In this document: piece by piece, positions 44,539 to 51,785 of the stretch
Numbering within the stretch: the first letter of the stretch is position 1
Layout of the letters: each line of letters starts with the position of its first letter
Source: Lachnospiraceae bacterium
GTDB lineage: Bacteria > Bacillota > Clostridia > Lachnospirales > Lachnospiraceae
Direction of reading: 5' to 3'
Assembly: GCA_017936785.1 (NCBI GenBank)
Contig: JAGBEV010000030.1
Span: 1-64,000 of the forward strand
Length of the DNA: 64,000 nucleotides
The notes under the pieces: model-generated
Database searches by the model: none
What the model saw: only the letters and a program-made list of their open reading frames with translations
What the model was told of the DNA's origin: nothing
Made by a program: the position numbers and the translations under genes

Positions 44539-45385
44539 AAAAAGAATTGGGATTTATCTGCTCATTACCTTTGGTCTGGTGTGGGGCGTTATAATCAGTT
44601 ACCTGCTTGGGGGAGGAAGCTATGACAGCTCAGAGATGCAATTTATTCTGATGTTCAGTATGCTTTGTCCAACAATCGGAGTTTTAATAACCAGAAAGAT
44701 CACAAAAGAAGGCTTTGCCGTAACAGGCAAAGATTCTCTGATGCTGGGAATTACCTTTAAGGATAAAAAGTGGGTATGGTTTTTGCTGGCATTAGTGGGA
44801 CCTATCATATATTTTGATCTGGGAGAGCTTTTGTATTATGCCATTTTTCCACAGGCGTTTGATCCGGCGGCATTGGATAGTCTAGGAATCCCAGGGAAAC
44901 TGCTTTTCCTGATTCCTTTATCAGGAATATCTTCTTCGGTTGTTGTGTCCTTTGCAGCATTGGGAGAGGAGATAGGCTGGAGAACTTATTTGTATCCCAA
45001 ATTAGAAGAGCTATACGGAACGACAAAAGCGGTTATTTTTGGAGGAATTATATGGGGAGTGTGGCATTTTCCGGCAATCTGTGCGGGACATAATTTTGGG
45101 CATGGCTATTTTGGCGAGCCCTGGAGCGGCTTTGCAGTATTTACTGTTTTTACCATGGGAGTAGGAACGATCTTATATTATCTGACAAGAAAAACCGGTT
45201 CTGTATGGGCAGCAGCATTTATGCATGCCGCCAACAATGTGTTTTCCAGTTTCACTGTATTGGGGCTGACTTATTCAGATAAAAATTTATCCGGTGCTGC
45301 GCTGCAAAGTCCGCTGAGATTATTGATTTTATCCGTGCCGGTTTTAATTATCAGTGTTTTTGCATGGAGAAAGATGGTAAAATAG
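44531..45385 (+). CDS. CPBP-family intramembrane metalloprotease
   Basis: Predicted integral membrane glutamic/metal protease of the CAAX prenyl protease-like family, 284 residues and about eight helices. The motifs are EEIGWRTYLYPKLEEL (E-E-x-x-x-R), WGVWHFPA and HAANN, the three conserved blocks. Members act in bacteriocin self-immunity or peptide processing. The start at 44531 follows GGGGGTGGGAAA and overlaps the permease stop; the longer open frame is antisense to reason. Its place in a GntR-controlled ABC operon suggests peptide resistance. Confidence 0.88.
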   Translation: MTKKRIGIYLLITFGLVWGVIISYLLGGGSYDSSEMQFILMFSMLCPTIGVLITRKITKEGFAVTGKDSLMLGITFKDKKWVWFLLALVGPIIYFDLGELLYYAIFPQAFDPAALDSLGIPGKLLFLIPLSGISSSVVVSFAALGEEIGWRTYLYPKLEELYGTTKAVIFGGIIWGVWHFPAICAGHNFGHGYFGEPWSGFAVFTVFTMGVGTILYYLTRKTGSVWAAAFMHAANNVFSSFTVLGLTYSDKNLSGAALQSPLRLLILSVPVLIISVFAWRKMVK

Positions 45386-45417
45386 AGGCAGATAATGAGC
45401 AAAAGGAGGATTATAAA

Positions 45418-45948
45418 ATGTACCCTGTTCCAAGACACTTAACAGAAATCTTTGAGACGGACCCGGATAAAACTGATGAATATAATCTGGAAGGCACATT
45501 GCGCTGTAGTTGTGGATGCAGGCAATTTCAGATTAAGACATATTCGGAGATTGGCGAAGACGGATGCCCCAGAGTTGCCGGTTATGGTGATGGATATTCC
45601 TTTGTCATAAAAGGAATATGCCAATCCTGTAAAAAAGAGTGGCTGATATTTGATATGTCAAAGCATGGTTATAATGGTTTTGTCTGTCATGAGGATTTTA
45701 ATCTGGAGCCGCCGGATACGGAATTAAAAATGTATTACTGCCCGAAATGCAGCCGGAATGCCTTTGAGATGAGATTAGGTATTGAATTAGAGGATAAAGA
45801 GCAGTTTATTGAAGAAGTTGTGGAAGAAGAGCCTGACAAATATACGGAAGATGATTATGTGGATGCATTTGACTGGATCACGATGTCAGCAACCTGTTCC
45901 TGTTGTGGAGAAGCATTTGATAACTGGGTAAGTTTTGAAACATCATAG
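45418..45948 (+). CDS. Cysteine-rich protein of unknown function with zinc-ribbon-like pairs
   Basis: Not recognised. The 176-residue protein has three sets of paired cysteines: C-S-C-G-C near residue 24, C-x-x-C (GICQSCKKEW) near 66, C-x-x-C (YYCPKCSRN) near 107, and C-S-C-C-G near 164. They probably bind zinc in two ribbons. No membrane segment. The ATG at 45418 follows AAGGAGGATT. It overlaps the next gene by 14 bases. Confidence 0.6.
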   Translation: MYPVPRHLTEIFETDPDKTDEYNLEGTLRCSCGCRQFQIKTYSEIGEDGCPRVAGYGDGYSFVIKGICQSCKKEWLIFDMSKHGYNGFVCHEDFNLEPPDTELKMYYCPKCSRNAFEMRLGIELEDKEQFIEEVVEEEPDKYTEDDYVDAFDWITMSATCSCCGEAFDNWVSFETS

Positions 45949-46630
45949 AATTTTTGAGGGATATGAGGATTTAATTAAAATGTATATCAGACGGAGAAAA
46001 AGGCTGAAAGAGGCAGTATCTGTTATTAGCGGTGAGGACGGACCAACCAGTATATTTATTGCAGGCCACAGGAAAAAGCCGGGATTTGTGAATCATATAA
46101 GAAATCTGAAATATAAAAGAAAAAGAGAAAAGATCGAAAAAGGAATTCGGGAAGGCTCTCATAGTCTGGAGGAAGTTGTTTTATATATTCAGAATACATA
46201 TGGGGCAAGGGAAAAACCGCAGGATTCCCATAGTTATATGGAAGAGAAAAAATGTCTGAAGGAATCCCTGATCTTAAAGCATAAGCCGGAATTACTAGGA
46301 GATAAAGCAGATGTTAAATCTCCAGATTCATATGATGAGGAATCCATGAAGGAATTTTGGAAGCAGATAAAAGAAAGAAGCAAAATGGCGGAAAATATTG
46401 CAGATGAAATGATGCCGATGGATTTGCATTTATATTATATAAAAATTCCGGATACGGGAGAACTGGTAATTACTATAGATACTGTGTGGGCTATATTTGC
46501 CTGTTCTTACAGCGGAAAATCAATGAAACAGATCGCAAAGGATATTTATATGTATTATGGTGTGACAAAAGAGGATATTATCAACCGGTCTGAACGGTAT
46601 CTGGCACTGGTAACTGTATTGGCAGAGTAA
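45935..46630 (+). CDS. Unknown protein carrying a decarboxylase-beta-like GEDGPTSIF motif
   Basis: Not recognised as a whole. The 231-residue protein contains VISGEDGPTSIFIAG (residues 30-44), nearly the hallmark G-G-A-D-G-P-T-S-I-F of sodium-pumping decarboxylase beta subunits (OadB/GcdB/MmdB), but has none of their membrane helices. The flanks are very basic (MYIRRRKRLKE, KYKRKREKIEK). The C-terminal third looks like an ordinary folded domain. An internal ATG at 45980 is an equally good start. Confidence 0.55.
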   Translation: MKHHRIFEGYEDLIKMYIRRRKRLKEAVSVISGEDGPTSIFIAGHRKKPGFVNHIRNLKYKRKREKIEKGIREGSHSLEEVVLYIQNTYGAREKPQDSHSYMEEKKCLKESLILKHKPELLGDKADVKSPDSYDEESMKEFWKQIKERSKMAENIADEMMPMDLHLYYIKIPDTGELVITIDTVWAIFACSYSGKSMKQIAKDIYMYYGVTKEDIINRSERYLALVTVLAE

Positions 46631-46799
46631 GTAAATACTTAAAATTTGCAACCGGAAGACAGATCGAGAAGTATTATTATTAGAATAAACTGAGTGAATA
46701 TTTATGACAGAAGAAGGGTTAAAAACTACAAAGATATATTGGAAAAAGAAGTCAGGGTAAATGTAGGAATACATTTTAAAAACAAAGAGGGAAAATCTT

Positions 46800-47255
46800 A
46801 TGGTAATCGGGTATATAATTTTTTTGATTCTTTTTATTACATATTTAATTGTTTTTTTAAAAAATTTTCAAAAAAAGATTGAAAAAATCGACAACGTGAA
46901 AACCATAGATGGAATAAGGTATCTGGTAAGCAACACGGATGTAAGCTATGTTATGTACAAACTGGGCTCAACTATTTATAGTAAAATTGTAGAAGAAACA
47001 TCTTTTGAAAAGATAAATGACTATGAAGGTATTTTTACATTTTGTGCATTACATTATGATATAATTATAGGTAAAGAAACTAGTAAAAATTCATATCGAA
47101 TTAAATGTACACAGCATAATGCAGATGTTATTATGGATATATCTTTTGAAAAAAGCAGCAGTCTTTTAATTTTAGAAGATTCGCCAACGTATCTAATAAT
47201 CAATCAGGCATATCATCGTTTTTTTAAAGAAATATTTGATGTAAAAGTTATTTAA
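46800..47255 (+). CDS. Single-helix membrane protein of unknown function, first copy
   Basis: Not recognised. The 151-residue protein has one N-terminal membrane helix (about 2-22), then a soluble domain with VKTIDGIRYLVSNTDVSYVM, and ends YHRFFKEIFDVKVI. It is a paralogue of the gene at 48107: the first 75 residues of the domain and the last 14 are nearly identical, while the centre differs. AGAGGGAAAATC precedes the ATG. It belongs to the first copy of the local duplication. The 169 bases upstream (46631-46799) hold no gene I can support. Confidence 0.55.
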   Translation: MVIGYIIFLILFITYLIVFLKNFQKKIEKIDNVKTIDGIRYLVSNTDVSYVMYKLGSTIYSKIVEETSFEKINDYEGIFTFCALHYDIIIGKETSKNSYRIKCTQHNADVIMDISFEKSSSLLILEDSPTYLIINQAYHRFFKEIFDVKVI

Positions 47256-47268
47256 CTCTCTATTCAAG

Positions 47269-47886
47269 TTATAATCCTGTTCCGCTATACTTCATTGCCC
47301 CATACATTCAGAATTTATAACTGAGCCAGAAAAACAGCCCTCCGATCAGCGGCGAAATCCATGACAGGATCGGGATTTCATCAGGCCGGAGTATGACAAG
47401 GCTGGGATAGTATGCAATGAATGCAATGGGTATTATAAATGTAAAAATAAACCGGAAAACAGGACTGAAAATCGTGATGGGAAGACCGATTTTCCCCCAC
47501 GCATAAGCAAGTGTTCCGATGCCGAAGGCAAACTGCCCCAGTCCTTTTATATCAAAAATTTCGGACTGGTAGTAAAAAAACAAATTGATGGGACGGAAAC
47601 AATATTTTATAAAATCTCCTGAATAAACATACATTCGCAGATTCCAGTTATTGTCAAATAAGCACTGCACAGGCGTCAGTGACACAAGGGAAAAGCCGTA
47701 TAGAAACAGCATTTCATAATAGCTCCACCCATTGATTGACGGAAAGTTACGGAATAAAATCCAAAAGCTGACAAAGCCTGCTATATTTGTAAAGATCATG
47801 CCGATGGTGGAGATGATAAAATCTGCACGATAGCTTATTTTACTTTTCAGATCCTGTGCGAGAATTTTGCTGTAAATCCGCAGATG
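47269..47886 (-). pseudogene. Decayed duplicate of the ABC-2 permease gene at 48652
   Basis: Near-identical in DNA to 48652-49430, but broken three ways. First, 54 codons (162 bases) are missing after GKIGLPIT. Second, the Trp codon after LSYKF has become TGA, removing the last 13 residues. Third, homology stops at position 47886, inside codon 18 or so of the intact gene, where an ankyrin-like sequence begins, so the native start and ribosome binding site are lost. A 205-codon open frame (47308-47925) remains and could be mistaken for a gene. Confidence 0.85.
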
Positions 47887-48072
47887 TTTGGGGAATTGGG
47901 AGTTGTGAAATTTTTGATAGATCATGGTGCTGATATCCGGTATCAGGATAATACCTTATATCAGTATTTAAAACCATATTATGAATCAAATAAGAGATTA
48001 GAAAACATAGAAGATTACTATGGGATGAAAAAAGAGAAAATTTCTGTATTTAAAAAGTTATTTCATAAATAA
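47887..48072 (+). pseudogene. Ankyrin-repeat protein fragment
   Basis: About 61 codons open to the stop at 48072. VVKFLIDHGADIRYQDNTLY is a standard ankyrin repeat half, followed by a non-repeat tail ending in KKLFHK. The 5' part is missing because the permease duplicate joins directly at 47886. It is the C-terminal end of a once longer gene. Confidence 0.6.
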
Positions 48073-48106
48073 ATATATTATTTTAAAAACAAGGAGGAAA
48101 AATCTT

Positions 48107-48577
48107 GTGGTCTGGAATATAATAATAGCTGTTTTTTTGATCGTATTATTTATTTATCGGTTTATCAGTCATCAAAAGAGCAGGGAAAAAATAGATGGTG
48201 TGAAAACCATAGACGGAATACGATATCTGGTAAGCAATACAGATGTAAACTATGTCATGTATAAACTGGGATCAACCATAAATAGTAAAATGATAAAAGA
48301 AACATCTTTTGAAAAAATAAATGATCATGAAGGCATTCTGAAATTTGGCGGTGTAACTTCTTTTATAGGTTATGGTGCCGGTTCGGAAAAAGATATGAAT
48401 GTCGGTGCGGCATACCGAGTTCGATGTACACAATGCAATGCAGATGTTATTATGGATATTTCCTTTGAACAAAGAGATTTTAAATGGTGGTCTCCCAGCT
48501 TGAAACAGCCAGGACTTGAATTAAATCAGGCATATCATCGTTTTTTTAAAGAAATATTTGATGTAAAAGTTATTTAA
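48107..48577 (+). CDS. Single-helix membrane protein of unknown function, second copy
   Basis: Not recognised. The 156-residue paralogue of the gene at 46800 has an N-terminal membrane helix (about 3-22), VKTIDGIRYLVSNTDVNYVM, and the same end YHRFFKEIFDVKVI; residues about 78-100 differ fully. Its start is a GTG, 9 bases after AGGAGG. A strong bidirectional terminator separates it from the converging ABC permease gene. Confidence 0.55.
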   Translation: MVWNIIIAVFLIVLFIYRFISHQKSREKIDGVKTIDGIRYLVSNTDVNYVMYKLGSTINSKMIKETSFEKINDHEGILKFGGVTSFIGYGAGSEKDMNVGAAYRVRCTQCNADVIMDISFEQRDFKWWSPSLKQPGLELNQAYHRFFKEIFDVKVI

Positions 48578-48646
48578 AAATCTCTGTTTAGGTCATAAAT
48601 TTATTACTTTTATGATAAAATTATGACTTAAACAGAGATTATTTTA
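48577..48646. terminator. Bidirectional terminator
   Basis: AATCTCTGTTTA pairs with TAAACAGAGATT, and the inner GTCATAA pairs with TTATGAC. It lies between convergent genes. The matching region after the first copy (47256-47276) has lost it. Confidence 0.85.
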
Positions 48647-48651
48647 GCTTT

Positions 48652-49455
48652 TTATGATCCTGTTCCGCTATACTTCATTGCACCATACATCCAGAATTTA
48701 TAACTCAGCCAGAAGAACAGCCCTCCGATCAGCGGCGAAATCCATGACAGGATCGGGATTTCATCAGGCCGGAGTATGACAAGGCTGGGATAGTATGCAA
48801 TGAATGCAATGGGTATTATAAATGTAAAAATAAACCGGAAAACAGGATTGAAAATCGTGACGGGATATTTTGCATAGTCCTTGAATTTCAGCGTCAGATC
48901 CAGCACATAAAAGGAATTTTGAATCCAAAAACAGGTGGCTGCCGCTGCATTCTGTAAGGCGATCATCACCAATGAAGCAGTCAGAAGAAAAATGACCGTT
49001 TTCAGTAAGATCAGCGGCGTGATGGGAAGACCGATTTTCCCCCACGCATAAGCAAGTGTTCCGATGCCGAAGGCAAACTGCCCCAGTCCTTTTATATCAA
49101 AAATTTCGGACTGGTAGTAAAAAAACAAATTGATGGGACGGAAACAATATTTGATAAAATCTCCTGAATAGACATACATTCGCAGATTCCAGTTATTGTC
49201 AAATAAGCACTGCACAGGCGTCAGTGACACAAGGGAAAAGCCGTATAGAAACAGCATTTCATAATAGCTCCACCCATTGATCGACGGAAAGTTATGGAAT
49301 AAAATCCAAAAGCTGACAAAGCCTGCTATATTTGTAAAAATCATGCCGACGGTGGAGATGATAAAATCTGCACGATAGCTCATTTTACTTTTCAGATCCT
49401 GTGCGAGAATTTTGCCATAGATCCGCAGATAAAAGCCAATTCCTTTTCGTTTCAT
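48652..49455 (-). CDS. ABC-2 type permease (COG3694-like)
   Basis: Membrane subunit of 267 residues with six helices. It starts FYLRIYGKILAQDLKSKMSY and contains FSLVSLTPVQCLFDNNWNLR and IFDIKGLGQFAFGIGTLAY, as in the second permease of the three-gene exporters that pair with COG4587 and COG4586 proteins. It starts 3 bases after the stop of the first permease gene. The decayed duplicate is at 47269. Substrate unknown; relatives export drugs or lipids. Confidence 0.85.
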   Translation of the reverse strand: MKRKGIGFYLRIYGKILAQDLKSKMSYRADFIISTVGMIFTNIAGFVSFWILFHNFPSINGWSYYEMLFLYGFSLVSLTPVQCLFDNNWNLRMYVYSGDFIKYCFRPINLFFYYQSEIFDIKGLGQFAFGIGTLAYAWGKIGLPITPLILLKTVIFLLTASLVMIALQNAAAATCFWIQNSFYVLDLTLKFKDYAKYPVTIFNPVFRFIFTFIIPIAFIAYYPSLVILRPDEIPILSWISPLIGGLFFWLSYKFWMYGAMKYSGTGS

Positions 49456-49458
49456 TGT

Positions 49459-50262
49459 TCAACCTCCATTCACTGTGATCTGCTTAAGAGATACTTTCCA
49501 GAACAGTTTGCTTAAAATGCTCATGACCACGCACCAGAAAAGCTGTGTGCCGAGTATTGTCAGGACGATCTGTGGATCAGGATTTCCGTCAAGCAGAATG
49601 GTCAGCGGCGCATTATAAATTGACTGGAATGGCAGATAGCCCACGATGGTTTTCAGCGGTTCCGGGAAAAATGCAATGGGAATGGTCGCACCCGATAAAA
49701 GCAGTACGATCACCTGCTTCATGATGTTGATTCCCCAGATAGATTCCGTATACAGGCAGATCGTTCCCACAAGGAAATCAATACTGTAGTTGATCATCAC
49801 TGCCATGACTACGGAAATCATGAAATATAGCAGATTTATCTTCAGTGGAATTGCACCGCATGTGACAATTTCCACAATGATAAAGGTGGGCAAAAAGGTA
49901 TAAAAAAACTGTGTAACAAATGTTCCCGAATATGACCAGAACAAATAGCGGCGGTATTCCATGGGTTTCAACAGATTGAGGACAATTTTTCCCGACTGGA
50001 TATCACGTCCCATTTCCCATACTGCATACATTTCCATAAATCCATATAATGCTGTAGCAAGCACAAGGTAGATCAGCGTATCGGTAAAAGTCATCCCATT
50101 TACCACATCTGTACCTGCGGAGGCATAGATGGCTTTCCACAAAAAATATACCACGATGAGATACAGCAGGTTGCCTATTACCATGACAGCTGTTCCCAGG
50201 CGGAATTGCAGAGATTCTATAATTCCTGCGCGTGTCAGGGAGAAATATTTTTTCAGCTTCAT
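49459..50262 (-). CDS. ABC-2 type permease (COG4587-like)
   Basis: Membrane subunit of 267 residues with six helices, beginning KYFSLTRAGIIESLQFRLGT and containing AVWEMGRDIQSGKIVLNLLK, a conserved stretch in this permease class. It overlaps the ATPase stop by 4 bases and is followed at once by the partner permease. The two probably form a heterodimeric channel. Confidence 0.87.
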   Translation of the reverse strand: MKLKKYFSLTRAGIIESLQFRLGTAVMVIGNLLYLIVVYFLWKAIYASAGTDVVNGMTFTDTLIYLVLATALYGFMEMYAVWEMGRDIQSGKIVLNLLKPMEYRRYLFWSYSGTFVTQFFYTFLPTFIIVEIVTCGAIPLKINLLYFMISVVMAVMINYSIDFLVGTICLYTESIWGINIMKQVIVLLLSGATIPIAFFPEPLKTIVGYLPFQSIYNAPLTILLDGNPDPQIVLTILGTQLFWCVVMSILSKLFWKVSLKQITVNGG

Positions 50263-51260
50263 GATACACCCTCCTCATAGATTTTCTTGATAACTTCTTC
50301 GGTGGAGATTTCTTCCAGCTGCATATCCCTGATCTCATAGGATTGCTGCAGAAGATTCAGCACCTCTACGACCTTTGTTTTTTCTTCGTCCACAAGAATG
50401 GAAATCCATTCATCATCGGCAGATACGGAGAAATCGGGCAGCTCTTTTTTCAGTCTTACCGCCTGCTCCTTCAGATCGCCGTCAATGCGGACCTTCAGCG
50501 TCCGATAGGAACCGAAAAAGCCTTTCAGGTGTTCTATATCATTGTCATAGAGCATCTTACCTTTATCAATGATGACGATACGCTGGCAGAGTGCATCCAC
50601 ATCTCCCATATCATGGGTGGTCAAAATAACTGTTGTGTGTTTTTCCTTATTGAGCGCATAAATCAGTGTGCGGATCTTCGCTTTCATGGAAACGTCCAGA
50701 CCGATGGTAGGTTCATCCAGAAAAACAATTTTCGGATTGTGCAGGAAAGCAGCCAGGATATCGCTTAATGTCCGCTGTCCTAATGACATCTGACGGACCG
50801 GCTTATGTAAAAGCGGTTCAATATCAACAAGGGACTGATAAAAATTTATCATGCTGTCATAATCCGAATCGCTGATCTGATAAATGTCTTTAAGCAGCTT
50901 AAAGGATTCCACCAGCGGCAATGCCCACCAGAGCTGTGAACGCTGACCGAATACAACACCGATTTCCTGTGCATTTTTTGATCTGTTCAGATAGGGAATA
51001 TTGCCGCCTACAAGAATTTCTCCCGAAGTCGGTTCCAGCACGCCGGTCATCATTTTGATCGTGGTGGATTTTCCTGCACCGTTGGGACCCAGATAACCGA
51101 CGATTTCTCCCTGTTCTATATTCATGGAGATATTGTCTACTGCCCGGATGATCTTGTAATCCCTTGAAAACAGGTCTTTCAGACTGCCCCTTAATCCCTC
51201 TCTGCGGTTGAGGACTTTAAATTCCTTTGTGACATTTTTGATTTCGATGATTGATTCCAT
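50259..51260 (-). CDS. ABC transporter ATP-binding protein (COG4586-like)
   Basis: ATPase of the three-gene exporter, 333 residues. Walker A GPNGAGKST, a Q-loop region VVFGQRSQLWWALPLVESF (typical of this class), signature MSLGQRTLSDILAAFLHNP, Walker B IVFLDEPTIGLD and H-loop ILTTHDMGDVD are all present. I used the ATG at 51260 after AAAGGGGAGA; the ATG at 51290 lies further up without a site. No regulator is adjacent. The 277 bases upstream hold the divergent promoters. Confidence 0.9.
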   Translation of the reverse strand: MESIIEIKNVTKEFKVLNRREGLRGSLKDLFSRDYKIIRAVDNISMNIEQGEIVGYLGPNGAGKSTTIKMMTGVLEPTSGEILVGGNIPYLNRSKNAQEIGVVFGQRSQLWWALPLVESFKLLKDIYQISDSDYDSMINFYQSLVDIEPLLHKPVRQMSLGQRTLSDILAAFLHNPKIVFLDEPTIGLDVSMKAKIRTLIYALNKEKHTTVILTTHDMGDVDALCQRIVIIDKGKMLYDNDIEHLKGFFGSYRTLKVRIDGDLKEQAVRLKKELPDFSVSADDEWISILVDEEKTKVVEVLNLLQQSYEIRDMQLEEISTEEVIKKIYEEGVS

Positions 51261-51440
51261 GACTATCTCCCCTTTGAATTCTTTGTACATAAGTGCTTTA
51301 TTATATCATAGAAATTGTCAAAAGTTTATATCATAATAGGATGTTATTTACAAAGGACTACACAGAATAGTGGAATTGTATCGTGGAGTAATATGGATTA
51401 TCTTATATGGAAATCAGTAAATAATTAATAAATATAGCAC

Positions 51441-51498
51441 TTGACATTATCAGGTCGGGTGGTATAATTGGATTAAATATATGAACAATTATTCATAT
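51441..51498 (+). promoter_or_regulatory. Promoter and ArsR/SmtB operator of the metal-efflux operon
   Basis: TTGACA (51441-51446), a 16-base spacer and TATAAT (51463-51468), then the imperfect palindrome ATATGAACAATTATTCATAT (51479-51498). It holds the TGAA-x6-TTCA core recognised by ArsR/SmtB repressors such as CadC and SmtB, and lies at the transcription start. Confidence 0.8.
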
Positions 51499-51537
51499 GA
51501 AAGAATAAAAATATAATTAAAGAAAGGAAAATATGCT

Positions 51538-51756
51538 ATGAAAAAAACTTATAAAATTGATGTTGACTGCGCAAATTGTGCAAATAAAATGGAGGAAGCC
51601 GCTAAAAAGACAGCAGGGGTTAAAGATGCAACCGTAAATTTCATGACCTTAAAGATGATCGTGGAGTTTGAAGAAGGGCAGGACCCGAAAGCGGTAATGC
51701 AGGATGTTTTAAAGAACTGTAAAAAAGTAGAAGATGATTGTGAAATCTTCCTTTGA
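51538..51756 (+). CDS. Heavy-metal-associated (HMA) domain protein
   Basis: Small cytoplasmic metal-binding protein of 72 residues. The CxxC motif is C11-A-N-C14 (DVDCANCANKMEEAAKK). The ATPase encoded next has no HMA domain of its own, so this protein likely stands in for that domain as a separate chaperone. AAAGGAAAATATGCT precedes the ATG. It is the first gene of the operon under the operator at 51479. Confidence 0.88.
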   Translation: MKKTYKIDVDCANCANKMEEAAKKTAGVKDATVNFMTLKMIVEFEEGQDPKAVMQDVLKNCKKVEDDCEIFL

Positions 51757-51785
51757 TCATAAATTTTTGAAAGCAGGTGGTTTTC

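Noticed and set aside
47308-47925. A 205-codon open frame as an intact ABC permease
   Set aside because: Comparison with 48652-49455 shows a 162-base deletion, a Trp-to-stop change and loss of the native start; the apparent N-terminus is chance sequence antisense to the ankyrin fragment.
46772-49432. Insertion sequence or transposon behind the local duplication
   Set aside because: No transposase frame, terminal inverted repeats or target-site duplications are visible.
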